NCBI RefSeq assembly: GCF_000151315.2
Contig: NW_011887301.1
Span: forward strand, 915,338 to 979,337
Length of the DNA stretch: 64,000 nucleotides
Direction of reading: 5' to 3'
DNA from: Capsaspora owczarzaki ATCC 30864
Taxonomy: Eukaryota; Opisthokonta; Filasterea
Shown piece after piece: positions 21,889 through 33,284 of the stretch. The translations under genes and the position numbers were made by a program. Under the pieces are notes generated by a model, which was not told where the DNA came from, made no database searches, and was given only the letters and a program-made list of their open reading frames with translations. Numbering within the stretch: position 1 is the stretch's first letter; each line of letters starts with the position of its first letter.

Positions 21889-23923
21889 TTATCGCTTCTT
21901 GTACAGGCATGGCTTAAGCATGTCCTTGTACTGCTGAATGTTTTGCTTGCTGACGGTCGACGCCCGAGGGGTCTTGATAAACTCCATCACAATAAAGACA
22001 TTGTTGGTGCCATCCTGCAATGCAAAGTGTGCTGTCAGAAACAACAACTAACTGCAAACCAAACAAAATGAACGATTGAGAAATAACATGCAGAGCGTAC
22101 CTGATTCACCAGATCAAAGCCGAGCTCTTTCAACACAGCAATAAACTGCTTGGGACTGTGCAGGCGACTGAGTACTTCGGCAATTTTAAGTGTGCCCCTG
22201 TGTGTTAGCAGTCAAGGAAGGAGCAAAAGTCAAACAAACACAACAGACAAATTATGCCCTCAAACACTCTGCAACCGAATCGACCAACGCCAATGTTTGT
22301 TCTCGTTGCCCTACTTTGGCTTCAGCACGCGACGGGCTTCCATCAAAAACTCAATGCAGTTCGTGCCCATGAGCGACAGGCTAAAGATGGCAATGTCGAT
22401 CGCTTCGTTCGCCAATGGAACGTGTGCGATATCGCACGCCACCACAGAGTCGTTCGCCGCAACGAGATCGAACGAGTGCACGTTCTGAGCTGCGGTCGCG
22501 GCAATTTTGGCTTCACCGCAACCAAAGTCGGCGACCGACAAATTGGCGGGCTTGGTTTCCAAGTATTTGATCATCACATCGACAGGATTCACCGGCCAGC
22601 TTCGGACCTGCGTGCGGAAGCCTTCGTGATACTGTGGTTGGTACACAGAGTGACAAGTACAGAGACAAGGCGTGTTAAAACCAGAGGACTTTTCGCGCGG
22701 GCAGAGAGCATGAAACCCGCCAAGCAACTTACAATGTCAAACAACTTGGGATCGTCCTTGAAGAGCTTTTGCGCAAGTTTGCCAGTGGTCGTATACAACT
22801 GCTCGTTGATCCAACGGAAGCGCGCACCACGAAGCTTATCGGCGGCAGTGGTGGCCACTGGAGTCTTGCTGGCTTTGGCCGACTTTGGCGCTTCGGCCTT
22901 ACTTGTTGGCTTTGTTTCGCTGCTATCATTGTCGTCGTCGTCGTCGTCGCTGTCGTTGTCGACTTTCTTTGCAGCCACGGTAGGCTTGGCTGCAGCCTTG
23001 CCCTTCCCAGCAGCTGCGGGTGTGACCGCTGGCGCATCATCCACCGCCATGGGCGTGGGCTTGCGGGGAGCGAGCTTGGCGACTGCCAATCGTTCTGCAT
23101 ACTCTTGGTTTTTAAACTTGTTCTTTTTGCTCTTCTTGTCAACATCAGAAGCAGCGGGTGCGACAACCTGCATCGGTGCCGTCTCGCCAGCGGCCGTTGC
23201 CGCCTCGAGCGCAAGCCGCGCACGCTTGATTTTCATTTTCTGCTTCTTGGTCAGCGTTGGTCGCTTTGATACGCGCTCTGCCGCCTCAGCGCCATCAGTG
23301 CCATCAGCGCCGTCAGTCGCAGTCGCAGTCACACCATCAGTGGTCGCGGTCGCAGCAGCAGCAGCAGTGTCCTTCTTGTCCTTGCCATCCTGCTTGGCGC
23401 GCTTGACGGTCGGTTTGGCTTCTGTGCTAGCGTCGCTCGCCTTGCCATCGTGCTTGCTCGCGTTGCCTGGAGCATTCTTGTACGCTGGCTTGGCGCTGGA
23501 CTTGGCAGCAGCCTTGTCGACGACCTCGTCGCTTGCTGCAGCGACCGCGTGGGAGCGCTTGTCCACCTTCTTTGACCCGGCAGCAGCAGCAGCAGCAGTG
23601 GCAGCAGCAGTGACGCCTGCCGACGATCCTGCGTTGGTCTTCTTCTTGATGACGGATGACTGCTGGGCCTCAGTCTGCTGGGCGACAGCCTTGTCCCGCG
23701 CTGCGCCAGACCAGATCGAGACGGACGGCGCCGCAGCAGCGACCACCTCCTCGTCGACGCCCTCCTTTGCGGGCTGCTGCTTGGCTGCCTGCTTGGCGCC
23801 AGACTTGCTGGTGGGTGTCTTCTTGTTGCTCGGCGTCGTCGCTTTGGCGGGCGTCGTCGACGGCGGCGGCGCGGGGACGTCAACATCGCCCCAGTCGGGC
23901 TCGTCCAGCTGTGGCAGCGGCAT
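21889..23923 (-). CDS. RRP8: RRP8-like rRNA-processing methyltransferase
   Basis: Four exons (23923-22733, 22631-22315, 22197-22101, 22014-21889) join to 576 residues. The N-terminal 340 residues are low complexity, with Ala, Lys and Thr runs and an acidic patch (SDDDDDDNDSS). The C-terminal RRP8 domain begins FRWINEQLYTTTG and continues LFDI-YHEGFRTQV across the first junction, then SWPVNPVDVMI, the SAM-binding VADFGCGEAKIA, the FDLVA and CDIAHVPL motifs, and FSLSLMGTNCIEFL. It ends VLKELGFDLVNQ ... FIVMEFIKT. In yeast and animals RRP8/nucleomethylin installs m1A on large-subunit rRNA in the nucleolus; the basic N-terminus fits nucleolar targeting. The start is the only ATG that keeps the frame, and its MPLPQLDEPDWGD opening has no upstream continuation. 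Confidence 0.92.
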
Positions 23924-24597
23924 TTGATTCTAGTAAGACTGAGATTGGAGTGCTCAGATCATTGTTTTCATTCATTCATTCACTTTATTGTAATTCACAT
24001 TATTTTTGTCTGTTTTGTTTACTTTCTCAGAGTTGCTCAGAATTCAGTCCCCCTTTTTGTTTTTTTTTTCCTTTCCGACAACAACTCTGCGAAGAATGGC
24101 AACCGCTGCGACTGGCCAATACACTGGTACATGACAAGCACCGTCTCACTGCGTGTGTTGTTCGACATGAGCGATGTTTAAAAAGAGAGAGAGTGAGAGA
24201 GAGAGAGAGAGTGAGAGTGAGGAGCGCACTGGTGGTGAACTTTGATGACCGCGGAGTCGATCTCAAAGCACAAGTCAAGGCAAGGCAAGTCAAGTCACTC
24301 CAGCAGAAGCATGGAATGCAATGACAACCCAACAAGGAACAGAAGATTGTCCAATCCGACTCGGTAGAGTGAGTGGGGAGAGTGAGTGGGGAGAGTGAGT
24401 GGGGGGAGTACTTGAACCAAAAGCAGCCAAGAAGCAACCACTCTGAGCCAAAACGTCACACAACGACCAAAAAGACCCTTCCACACACAACGACGACTCG
24501 ATTGTGAGCAGAGCATTTTGAGATTTCTTGTCATTGCGATGGAGTGATTGAGTGGGGAGGGGGAGGCCTCTGGGCTGAGGCATTGAAGCGATCGGTG

Positions 24598-24652
<55 letters not shown>

Positions 24653-24656
24653 ATGA
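23924..24656. promoter_or_regulatory. Divergent promoter region with (GA)n and (CA)25
   Basis: Lies between the RRP8 start (minus) and the SH3-SH3-RING start (plus). It contains (GA)n at 24185-24216, a GAGTGAGTGGG tandem repeat at 24366-24408, and 25 CA units at 24601-24650 ending three bases before the first ATG. No exon is supported. Confidence 0.5.
24601..24650 (+). repeat. (CA)25 microsatellite abutting a start codon
   Basis: A perfect dinucleotide run, followed by CC and ATGAATGG. Two ATGs overlap here in different frames (24653 and 24657); the second opens the SH3 frame. The repeat lies within the presumed 5'UTR. Confidence 0.95.
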
Positions 24657-24858
24657 ATGGCAGGGCCTGGGACGTACCGCGTCAGCTACAGCTTTCATCC
24701 ACAGACGCAGGGCGAGCTGCAGCTGAGCGTGGGCGACTTTGTCCAGGTCCAGCAGATGAGCAGCCGCGGATGGGTCTTTTGCACAGCCAGGAACGGGCGC
24801 ACTGGATACGCGCCGCTCAGCTTCCTCTCTCCAGTCGCAGGAGGGTCGGGTAACATGC

Positions 24859-24889
<31 letters not shown>

Positions 24890-26572
24890 TCCTGCTCCTG
24901 CTCCTGGTCCTGCTGCGGCCTCCCAGTCCGCCGCTCCTGCAGCCGCGCAAGGCACTTCTGCTTCTTCTTCCTCCTCTTCTGCAGCTTCGTCGTCGTCATC
25001 CCAGGCCTCACCAGGACGTGGCCCAAGGTCGCTGTTGAATGGCAATGCATCGACAGTAGCGGCGTCCCGTGGACTGTCTTCACTTCCCGATGGCGTCGCA
25101 GGTAAACATGCAACAGCTCTTGTTCTCCCGCCTAAAAATGTACATGCTGTTATGCTGTTGTCGCTTTGTACCACTCACTTTGCAACTCGTGCATGTATCG
25201 CTTTGTATTGCATTTGTATTGCCTTTGTATTGCTTTGCATTGCCTTTGCATTGCTTCGTTCTCCCAATTGTTTTGTTGGACTTCCCCCCATCCAGCGCCG
25301 TCTGTGCCCGCGATCGCGCTCTTCGCATTCGAAGGACAGGACGTCAACGAACTGTCCATCCAGACCAACGACCAGCTTCTTGTCACACCCGGCGCACCTG
25401 GTGGTTGGTGGCTTGCCTCAAATAGTGCTGGGCAGTTTGGCTATCTTCCAGCCAACTATGTCAAAGTCACTGGCGCTGCGGGCGGCCGAGGAGCTCCACC
25501 CTCTACACCAAAAAATCGACCCTTGTCCCGGCTCTTTGGAAAGGGGCCCAGCTATGCTCGATTGAATGCTGGAGACGATGAGGCAAGTGCAGCCTTGGTG
25601 CCCGCAAGTCCGAAAGGTGAGAGCTTCATGGCGGTTTCTTCTTGTTTTTGCTTCCGGTTTTCGTTTCTTTCTGATTTTTTGTTTGTTTGTTTGTTGGCAA
25701 CCTCTGCGCACCTTTGCGAATTCTGTGCTCACCCTGTTGTATTGTTTTTTGTTTTTTTTTTGTTTTTTTTTTTTTCAGATGCTCCCGCCGCGGCTCAACC
25801 AGCCCCAGTGGTCCCTGCCGTCGCTCCGGTTCCGCAAGCCCCAGTCAGTCCAGCGCAGCGAGCGTGCGCCGAAATCTTGGCCTTTGCTGAGCAAGTCAGG
25901 GCGATGGGCTTCTCACAGTCTAATATCGATCTCGTCGTGCGGCAAAATGCATCGAAATCGGATTGGTCTCTGAGCGATTTTATTGATGCTGTTCTGGCGG
26001 CAGATTTCGCTGCTCCTGGCCCTGCTGCTGCTACTCCCAGCGCGAGATCGGCGTCAGCTCCTGTGGTCCGGCCATCGCCAAGCAACAGCATTTTGGATGA
26101 CGACGCAGCTGTCCACTCGCTTTCGTTGCCGCGCCCTCTTTCGGCCTCGTTTGGCGCCGTGCCCGGACACAATGCGGGAGGTGCTTCCCCCTTTGCCAAC
26201 AACTTTACAGCAAGCGCCCAGCTCGACAACCCATTCACAGTTCCGCTCAATCCGCACGCCAATCCGTTCTTGATGCCTACTTCTGACTCGGCTCGGCCGA
26301 ACGGCGCGGCATCACCCCCAGCACCTCCGGAAGCCGAAGCGCCCAACTCGCACCTCAGAGAGCTGAACCAATTGCGTGAGGAAATCCAGAAGCTGCGTGA
26401 TCAAGAAACGTGCATTGTGTGTATGGATGCCGCCATTCAGTTTGCCTTTGTGCCGTGTGGTCACTATGTGTGTTGCGACATTAACGGCTGCGCGTCTTCG
26501 CTGGTCGACAAACCCTGCCCACTTTGCCGTGCGCTTGTCACCAAGATTCAGCGCATTTACAAGTCTACTTGA
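24657..26572 (+). CDS. SH3-SH3-UBA-like-RING protein (probable E3 ubiquitin ligase)
   Basis: Three exons (24657-25101, 25296-25616, 25779-26572) join to 519 residues. Domains: SH3-1 about 5-60 (YRVSYSFHPQTQGELQLSVG ... GWVFCTARNGRTGYAPLSFL), an Ala/Pro/Ser linker, SH3-2 about 152-208 (AIALFAFEGQDVNELSIQTN ... GWWLASNSAGQFGYLPANYV), a UBA-like helical segment about 275-320 (AEQVRAMGFSQSNIDLVV), and a coiled segment (LRELNQLREEIQKLRDQE). A C-terminal RING at about 467-506 has CIVC, CGH, C and CPLC ligands, the compact C3HC4 form seen in IAP/MUL1-type ligases. Adaptor SH3s plus RING suggest ubiquitylation of proline-rich partners. The start at 24657 gives the complete first SH3; an overlapping ATG at 24653 opens another, short frame. 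Intron 1 holds a TTGTATTGC tandem repeat (about 25200-25255). Confidence 0.85.
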
Positions 26573-27017
26573 TTGTACTGGGTTTTTGTTGGCTCTGCGC
26601 GTCTCTCTTGTGCTGTGTTTGTGTTTCTTGTTCCGTTGACCCCCATTGAAGATAACATTGTTGTTGGCATGAATGTTGTTGTTGTTGTTTTTTTTTTTTC
26701 TTTTTTGTTATTTTTACTTTTGGTTGTGTCGCTCTCTCCCCACCCCCTTCCTGAAAATAGCATCTTGGTAGACAAACTGTATGGACAGTAAGAACAAGTG
26801 TATTTACAGTAAGAACAAGAAAATGACGACAGAAGGAAGCACAGGCATGCAGAGCGAGTCGGCGAGAGCAGGTTGGGACAATGACAAAGACAAAAGTTTA
26901 ATGGGGCTTTGGGGGTAAATGGGTAAATTTCTTGAACAAACGGAAGGTAAGATGAGTGGCCGCGACGCCATTGAACAAGCAAGCTGGTTGTCGCGGAGTG
27001 GTCGTGACAGAGTGACT
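26573..27017. other. Convergent intergenic region
   Basis: 445 bp between two convergent stop codons (SH3-SH3-RING and the Calx-beta gene). It contains a (TTG)n/T-rich block at about 26679-26710 and a short AACAAG-type repeat. No gene seen; it must hold both 3' ends. Confidence 0.5.
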
Positions 27018-30000
27018 TCAAATGTGCGTGGAAGCCGGGGGTGGCGGGGGCTTATCGTAGACGATCGCGCCTTCCGGTTCAAAGTCTGATTGGTGCAACG
27101 AATCGTAGAGAGGTGACTGATTTGCAGAGGCTGATGCCTGCTGCTTGTTTGGCTTTGCGTAAACTGGCATCGTTGACGCAGGAGCCTGCTTGTTCGGCTT
27201 GGCGTACAATGGCATCGTGCCGGTGCTGGAACTAGCGCTGACGCTGGCGCGCTCTTGCTCACTCGTGACTGCATACTCGTTGTCAGCAGCGGCATTCTGT
27301 TTGGTTTTGTTGACTGTGGCATACTGGTCGCTGGTTGCCGAGTACAGATTCTCCTGTGGTGCCGGCTTGTGATCGCTCGTGGTCGCGTACTGTCCGGTTG
27401 AAGCGTACAGATCGCCACCAGCGGCGGCGTACTGATCACTTGTAGCCGAGTACACACCAGGGTTGGACGCCGCATAGCCGTCTTGGGCAAACGAGTAAAT
27501 TGAGTCCTGATTGGACTCCCGCGACACGTAAGCGTACAAGTCTTGCGAAGAGTCTGGGTTGTGAACCGGGCTCGTGGCCACATAGTAGCTCTGCATTGTG
27601 TCGAGCGGGAAGGTAGATCGGCCACTCAAATCGCCACCAAACTGCTGCTGTTCCGCAGTCGAGTCGCGGCCCGTCTTCTTGCTCGCCTTCTTTTTGCGAC
27701 GCACGAGGATGAGGAGAATCAGCAGCAAAACAACCAAGCCGCCCGCCGCACCACCAGCAGCAGCCGCAATTGGTGCGCTGCCGTCCGAACTTTTCGGTGG
27801 TCGAGACAGGACAATCGTCGATATCAGCAGCTCGGACTCGGCGCTCAACGCAGCGCCGCCGGAAACATCGACAATCGCCAACGAAAACGCTCGCTCGGGG
27901 ACTGGATGATGCGTTGTGGTAAACGGGGATGGTCATGGTTGTGTGGTTTCGAGCCAGCAGAAAGAACGGCAACATGCTCCAGCGTCGCATTGTAAAAGTC
28001 AACGCCAGGAATGGCAGGCTTGGGTTGCTTGGAAGCAGGCATGTCGGATGGGAAGACTGGGGCGCTAAGAGCAACGACTGTAACTGTCACAGCGCGGAGC
28101 AACCCGCGGGTGCGAACAATTTCGATCGCCACTTGTCCGGCAGAGTCAAACGCCTTCAGAGAACGCTCGGCAAAAGCCACAACTCCGGCCGCGTTGTCAT
28201 TCTCGCTGATGGTGACCGTGGCGACACTACCAGATTCCGACACAAACAGACCAGTTTGCGGGTTGTACAATTCCACATCGAACAGCTCGGCAAGCTCGGG
28301 AATGTCGTCCTGCACAGCGGAAATGTCAATCGTGGCGGTGGATTGGCCTGGAGCAAAGGAAAGGGTGCCATCGACAGTTGAGACATCCGCAGCGCTGGCC
28401 GAAGAAGGGCCTTCCGCCGCAAAGTTTGCGCGGAACTGAACGGTCAGCGTTTCGGTGGATGAAGCGTCGGCGGGCACACGTTCGACAGTAAGGGTGGTGA
28501 TCGATCCTTCGTCAGCAGAGTAGTCGCTGGAAACGAATCGGACAACGCCTCCGACGGACGAGTAGGCATCAATCTTGAAGTACGACTGAGCTGCAGACAA
28601 CTGAATAGACGCGCCTCCAGTGCTCGTCCCCAGCACCAGGTTGAACCGATAAGCTGGACGAGCGCTAGCCGGGAGAGCGACACTGATGGTCACGTTCTGG
28701 AGACTCTCTCCTTCGGCAAAAGTCAATACTCTGTCGACAGACACGTCAGCGCTGGTTGCTTCGCCTGGATAGGCAAAGTCGGTTTGGAGACGAACAGACA
28801 CAGAGCCATAAAGGCCACCCAGTCTCGCTACCGCGACGACAAACGAACTGCCTGAAGTGACGACACGAGGATCGCTGCTAACCAGCCCGTCCTCGCCAGC
28901 AAAGGCGAACAGACCGTGTGCATCATCGTTTTGGGAAATGGTGACGGTTGCTTCGGTCAACGCTCCGACGCGTGCACCGCCGGTCACTTCATGGTTGATC
29001 GTCACCTTAAACGTCTCGTCCAATTCAGGCACCGCGTCGTTGATGATAGTCACAGGGATTGAAACGGTGGTGACGCCAGGGCCCATGGTGAATACACTTG
29101 ACGCCAGCGGTTGGAAATCAGAGCCAGCAGTGGCTGATCCAGCGGTGGTGGAAACGGTGAAGCTGACGCTCCCGAAGCTACCAGCAGAGCGCACCGCTGT
29201 GAGCAGTACTTGGCCGGCAGACTCGCTTGTCGTGTACGCAGCCTGCTGCAGCTGAATTACGCCGTTTGCATCGTCGTTTTGCGCAATGGTCACGGTGGCA
29301 GTCGTTGGCAAGGCGGTCGACAGCGAAGCGCCGTTGGCGGGCTGACTCAAGACCACCGAAAAGGATTCGTCCACCTCCGGGATGCCATCGGCAACAATGC
29401 CAATGCTAACCGCAACCTCGTTAATGCCGTCGCCAAAAATAACAGGGTTTGACGGCGCGACAAAATCATCCGAGTTGGCCAATCCCGAGGGATAGAGCAG
29501 CGTACCAATGTTCACTTGAACGGTGCCAAAAAGGCCTCGCGACCGCGAGATGACGACGTCGACCAATCCAGCCGCTTCTGTGCAGTTGTACGACGCGGAG
29601 CTGAACGAGAACACGCCGTGTGCGTCCCAGGTTTCTCTCACGGTCAGGATGGCGGTGGAATAGCCGCCAACGTCCGCAGAGGTTGAGCTGGTGACATTGA
29701 CGATAACAAACGACAATTGTCGCGCCAGGGAAGGCTCGAAGGGTTGTGGGATTGCGACCGACACCGTGGCGAGAACTTGAGCGGCTGCAAAATCAAAGCT
29801 GGCACAAGCTCCGGTACTACTCTCGCAAATGAAGAACGTGGCAGTGCCAGCTGCCGCCTGCAAGCGCTCGACTTTGAGGGCAACAGTGGAAGAAGAATAT
29901 CCATCGATGACTAGCGAGCGGGAATCTGCAGCAAATTGAATCAGACCGCCTGGAAGATTGGCTCCTTGGATTGCAATGTGCGCAGTCTTGCTGCTGCCCA

Positions 30001-31798
30001 GCAGTGCCAGCGATACCGAGCTGATTGTCAAATACAAATCAGCGCCACTGCGCTCGGCGGACGTGGTTGGAATGACAATGGTGATGGTCGCCACGTTTCC
30101 GGTTTCATTCGAAAACGTGAGGTTGAGCGAAGACTGGATGATGTAGTGCACACCAGCATGTGCGGTCGAGGTTGTCGTGTCGACCGAGACGATGCAAGAG
30201 GCGTTGAAATTGAACGACGTCGAGTCAAACGTCAGCGTAACAGTGTCACCCGATGCAGCCACGAGACTTTGGCTAGCTTCCGCAACGCTGATGGCACCCA
30301 GTTGCGTGCACGTGAGCGAATCGCCCGACCCCGCCTCGCGATATCCGGTACTGCAAGCGCAGGTGACGGCAGCTGCGGGCGATGCAGAGTTGCTCGTGCA
30401 AGGGACACAGGCGGACTGAGTTGGATTGGCCTGGTAAGTATTGATCGCACATGCAGAACGAGAGTTGTCCCCGGGACACATGTAGCCGGGCTGGCAAGCA
30501 GGACAAGCATCAAAGCCAGCGCTGTATCTTCCAGCGGAACACGTGCACAGAGTCGAGCCCTCCGACGACGTACTGTAGCTGGGGCACGTCTTGCAGCTGC
30601 TTTGCAGTGTCGTGTTTTGGTACTTGCCAGCGATACAGGGAGTGCGGACATTCTCCAAGCAGCTGCTGCCGGCTGGGCATGCCGCGCAGAGCCAGTCGGA
30701 CGAGAGGTAGCGTCCACTCGAACAAGCGCATACCGAGGCACCAGCTGAGCTGGTCGAGTCGCTGGGGCACGGTTTGCACGAGGCTTGCTGAGTCATGTTC
30801 TGAAATTGGTTGGTCTGACAAGCGTATCGCGAGTTATCGCCGGGGCAGCGATATCCAATCTCGCAGGGCACGCAGTTTCCACCCGACATGTAGTATCCAG
30901 AATTGCACGTGCACAGAGAAGCTCGCGGGGTTGAGGTCGAGGACGCCGGGCAGGGTTTGCAGTTGGCAGAGGCTGGCTGGTCTTGGTAGTTGCCTACTGT
31001 GCAGTTTGTGCAGCTCGAGGCCGGGCCGTTGCTTGGCTGCATGGTGCCAGCGGGACAGGTTTTGAAACCTGACTGGCCTTGCTGATCTTGGTACTGGCCA
31101 GCCACGGTGTTGATGCAGGTCGTTTGGCCAGTGCTGGGCTGGTACGAGCCAGGAGCGCAAGGCAAGCAGGAGGGCTGTCCCATGGTGGGCTGGACGTAGC
31201 CAACTGGACAGATTGTGCGAACATTGTTCGAGCAGCTGTAGCCAGTCTCGCATTTTGTACACGTCATGGAGTTTGTGCCGAGTGACCCAGCGTAGTAGCC
31301 TTCGGAGCATGTGCAGAACGTCTTTCCTTGAAGGGAAAGCGTTGACGAGTCGCTTGGGCAGTTGATGCAACTGGTCTGTGCAGCCACCGCCTGATACGTG
31401 TTGACTGCGCACTGACTGCATGTCGCGGCCTTTGCACCAGAGTAGGTGCCCGCGACACACGCGGATGTGGGTCCGTTTGTGCCGCCTGGACACTGGTACC
31501 CTGCCACGCATGCCGTGCATGTGGTTGTGGCGTATCCCGCGCAGCACGCTGGATTTGTGTTGGGGAAGCAGTAGTAGGTTGATTTCGTAATGGTGCATTT
31601 TGAGCCAGTTTTGATGCTCGTGTAGCCATTGTCGCACTGCGCCCATGAATTGGCACAATTGGTCACCCAGTTGGTCGAGCAGCGAAAGTCCTGGTCGTTA
31701 CACATGCATTCTGCGGCCCGCGCATGCTGAGCAAGCGGCAATGCTACGACTGCGAGTGCAGCAATTAGCGCCCACAGCATTGGCATCGTAGTGCGCAT
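27018..31798 (-). CDS. Receptor-like protein: cysteine-rich repeats, Calx-beta repeats, TM, multi-tyrosine tail
   Basis: A nearly uninterrupted frame from the ATG at 31798 to the stop at 27018, about 1593 residues. Signal peptide MLWALIAALAVVALPLAQHA (about 6-25). Residues about 28-490 are cysteine-rich GCC2/GCC3 (ephrin-receptor-like) modules, e.g. CPAGTMQPSNGPASSCTNC. Then come about seven Calx-beta-like repeats (about 495-1320), the clearest ending ETFKVTINHE ... ATVTISQNDD and ESFSVVLSQP ... ATVTIAQNDD. One TM segment follows (GGLVVLLLILLILV, about 1340-1355) with a basic stop-transfer (RRKKKASKK). The tail of about 235 residues holds some 15 tyrosines in short repeats (VYSATSDQYA, LYAKPNK, VYAKPNK, VYDKPPPPP). 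Near 27895-27950 the frame shifts twice within about 50 bp inside the last Calx-beta repeat. Adhesion or signalling at the cell surface is likely; ligand unknown. Confidence 0.8.
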
Positions 31799-33284
31799 AT
31801 TGCGGTTGAGTTTTTCGTTGAGCTTTTCGGAGGTGGTTTGCTTGAACCCGCGACTCCAACAACTGATTTCGCCTTCTTGCGCTTGTTGTCTTGTTGTCGG
31901 TCTCACAGCTGAACGAGCTTTGGGAAAAGGAGAGATGGTTGTTTTTTCCACTGAGGGACGGCTCCGAGCGAGTCAGACGACAGGACGGAGGGAGGGAGGA
32001 AAGGGGGGTTCTATCAGATCCCAATCACTGTACACAAGTAAACAAAAACGGGTGAATAAAAAAGTTCGTCAAGGATTTCAATCCTCCGAACGAGCAACAT
32101 TCAGCGACGACGCTGAGCGAGATTGTTTGAATGTGTATATTTGTGTGCCTTCATCCGAGCCTCGCGACAGAGCCTCAAACGTCAGCACGTCATCGAAGAA
32201 CGACGAAACAACACAAAAGAAAGAAAATTGCCGCAAAACATCCAATTTGTTGATGCGATTTTCCGCTGTTTTGGGACGCACGATCTCGCTTCTGTGCACT
32301 CCGGGCATGGGAGGTAAAAGCGAGACGCTTGAAGGGTGGTTGCTGTTTTGGTGCTTTGACGGTGATTCTGCTCTGTTTGCAAACCCCACCCCGCTTGCTG
32401 CTTGCTGCTTGCTGTTTTTTCCCCGTTCTTTTCTTTTCTTTTTTTTTCCTTTTTTTTTTTTTTTTTTTTTTTTTTTTGATATTCAGTTTTTGTCATTTTT
32501 TTTTTCTACTTTTGCGTTCTGTTTTTGTCCAATCGCCGCGCCGCTGAGCGCCGTTCGCGATCGCTTGTCGTTTGTGACTTGCGTCGAAACGCCCTCCATT
32601 TTGTGCGCATTGAGGGTCGCTTCTGTGTGCGCTGCGACGGTTGTTCGTCTCTGCCCTTTTTTTTTGCGCAAAACCACAATGTTGATTATTTTATTTGATT
32701 GTTATTTTTTTTCTTTTTTTTTTTTTTTCAAACCGAATTTTGTTGTGGGCACCAAACCGCTTCCGCGAGGCTTTCAGATTCCCCGCACTCGCCTCGCGCT
32801 GTCGCATGGACCCCCGGGGGACAGAACTTTCCCGTCCGCCTTCTTCCCGCCGTTCGAAGCAGGCAGACGAGCAGGGGACGAACGCCATGCAGAGCACACG
32901 CACAAACGAACGAACCATTGTCTTTTTTTTTTTTTTTTCTTGTTTTTGGACTTACAATTGGACCAAACAATAAAAATCAGGAATGAGGTGGTGAATCATC
33001 CGCAACGTGATCAAACACAACAAGAAAAAAAACCCAGTCACACCTCGGATTGTGATTTGGGGGGGATGGTTGAAAGGGGAGATGTCGCTCTGCATTGCTG
33101 CGATCGGATGAAGGAACGGAGCTCAATGGTGTGAAAAGAAAGAAAAAAATAAAAGGCTTCTGTGAGAGGAGTGTGAAATCGTCAATTTTTAAAACATAGA
33201 CACTTTGGAAAAAACAAACCTGACAAAACCCGCAGTTAGTAGAGTGCTACAACAGCTGGTACAGAAACAGACTCACTCCAAACG
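31799..33284. other. Intergenic, T-tract rich
   Basis: About 1.5 kb between the start of the receptor-like gene and the stop of the PRADC1-like gene. It is full of (T)9-24 runs (32415-32477, 32500-32510, 32704-32728, 32923-32938). Open frames across these runs have no recognisable domain. It presumably includes the promoter and leader of the receptor-like gene. No gene seen. Confidence 0.5.

Noticed and set aside
22254-23927. 557-codon plus-strand open frame antisense to RRP8
   Set aside because: It is the reverse of the low-complexity Ala/Lys-rich N-terminus of RRP8, has no domain, and RRP8 is supported by splice junctions and motifs.
27897-27918. A 22-nt intron to explain the frame change in the last Calx-beta repeat
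   Set aside because: Far shorter than any other intron here (minimum about 68 bp) and it would destroy a conserved beta strand.
31791-33134. 447-codon plus-strand frame
   Set aside because: Runs through several long T-tracts coding phenylalanine runs and overlaps the receptor-like gene start; no family resemblance.
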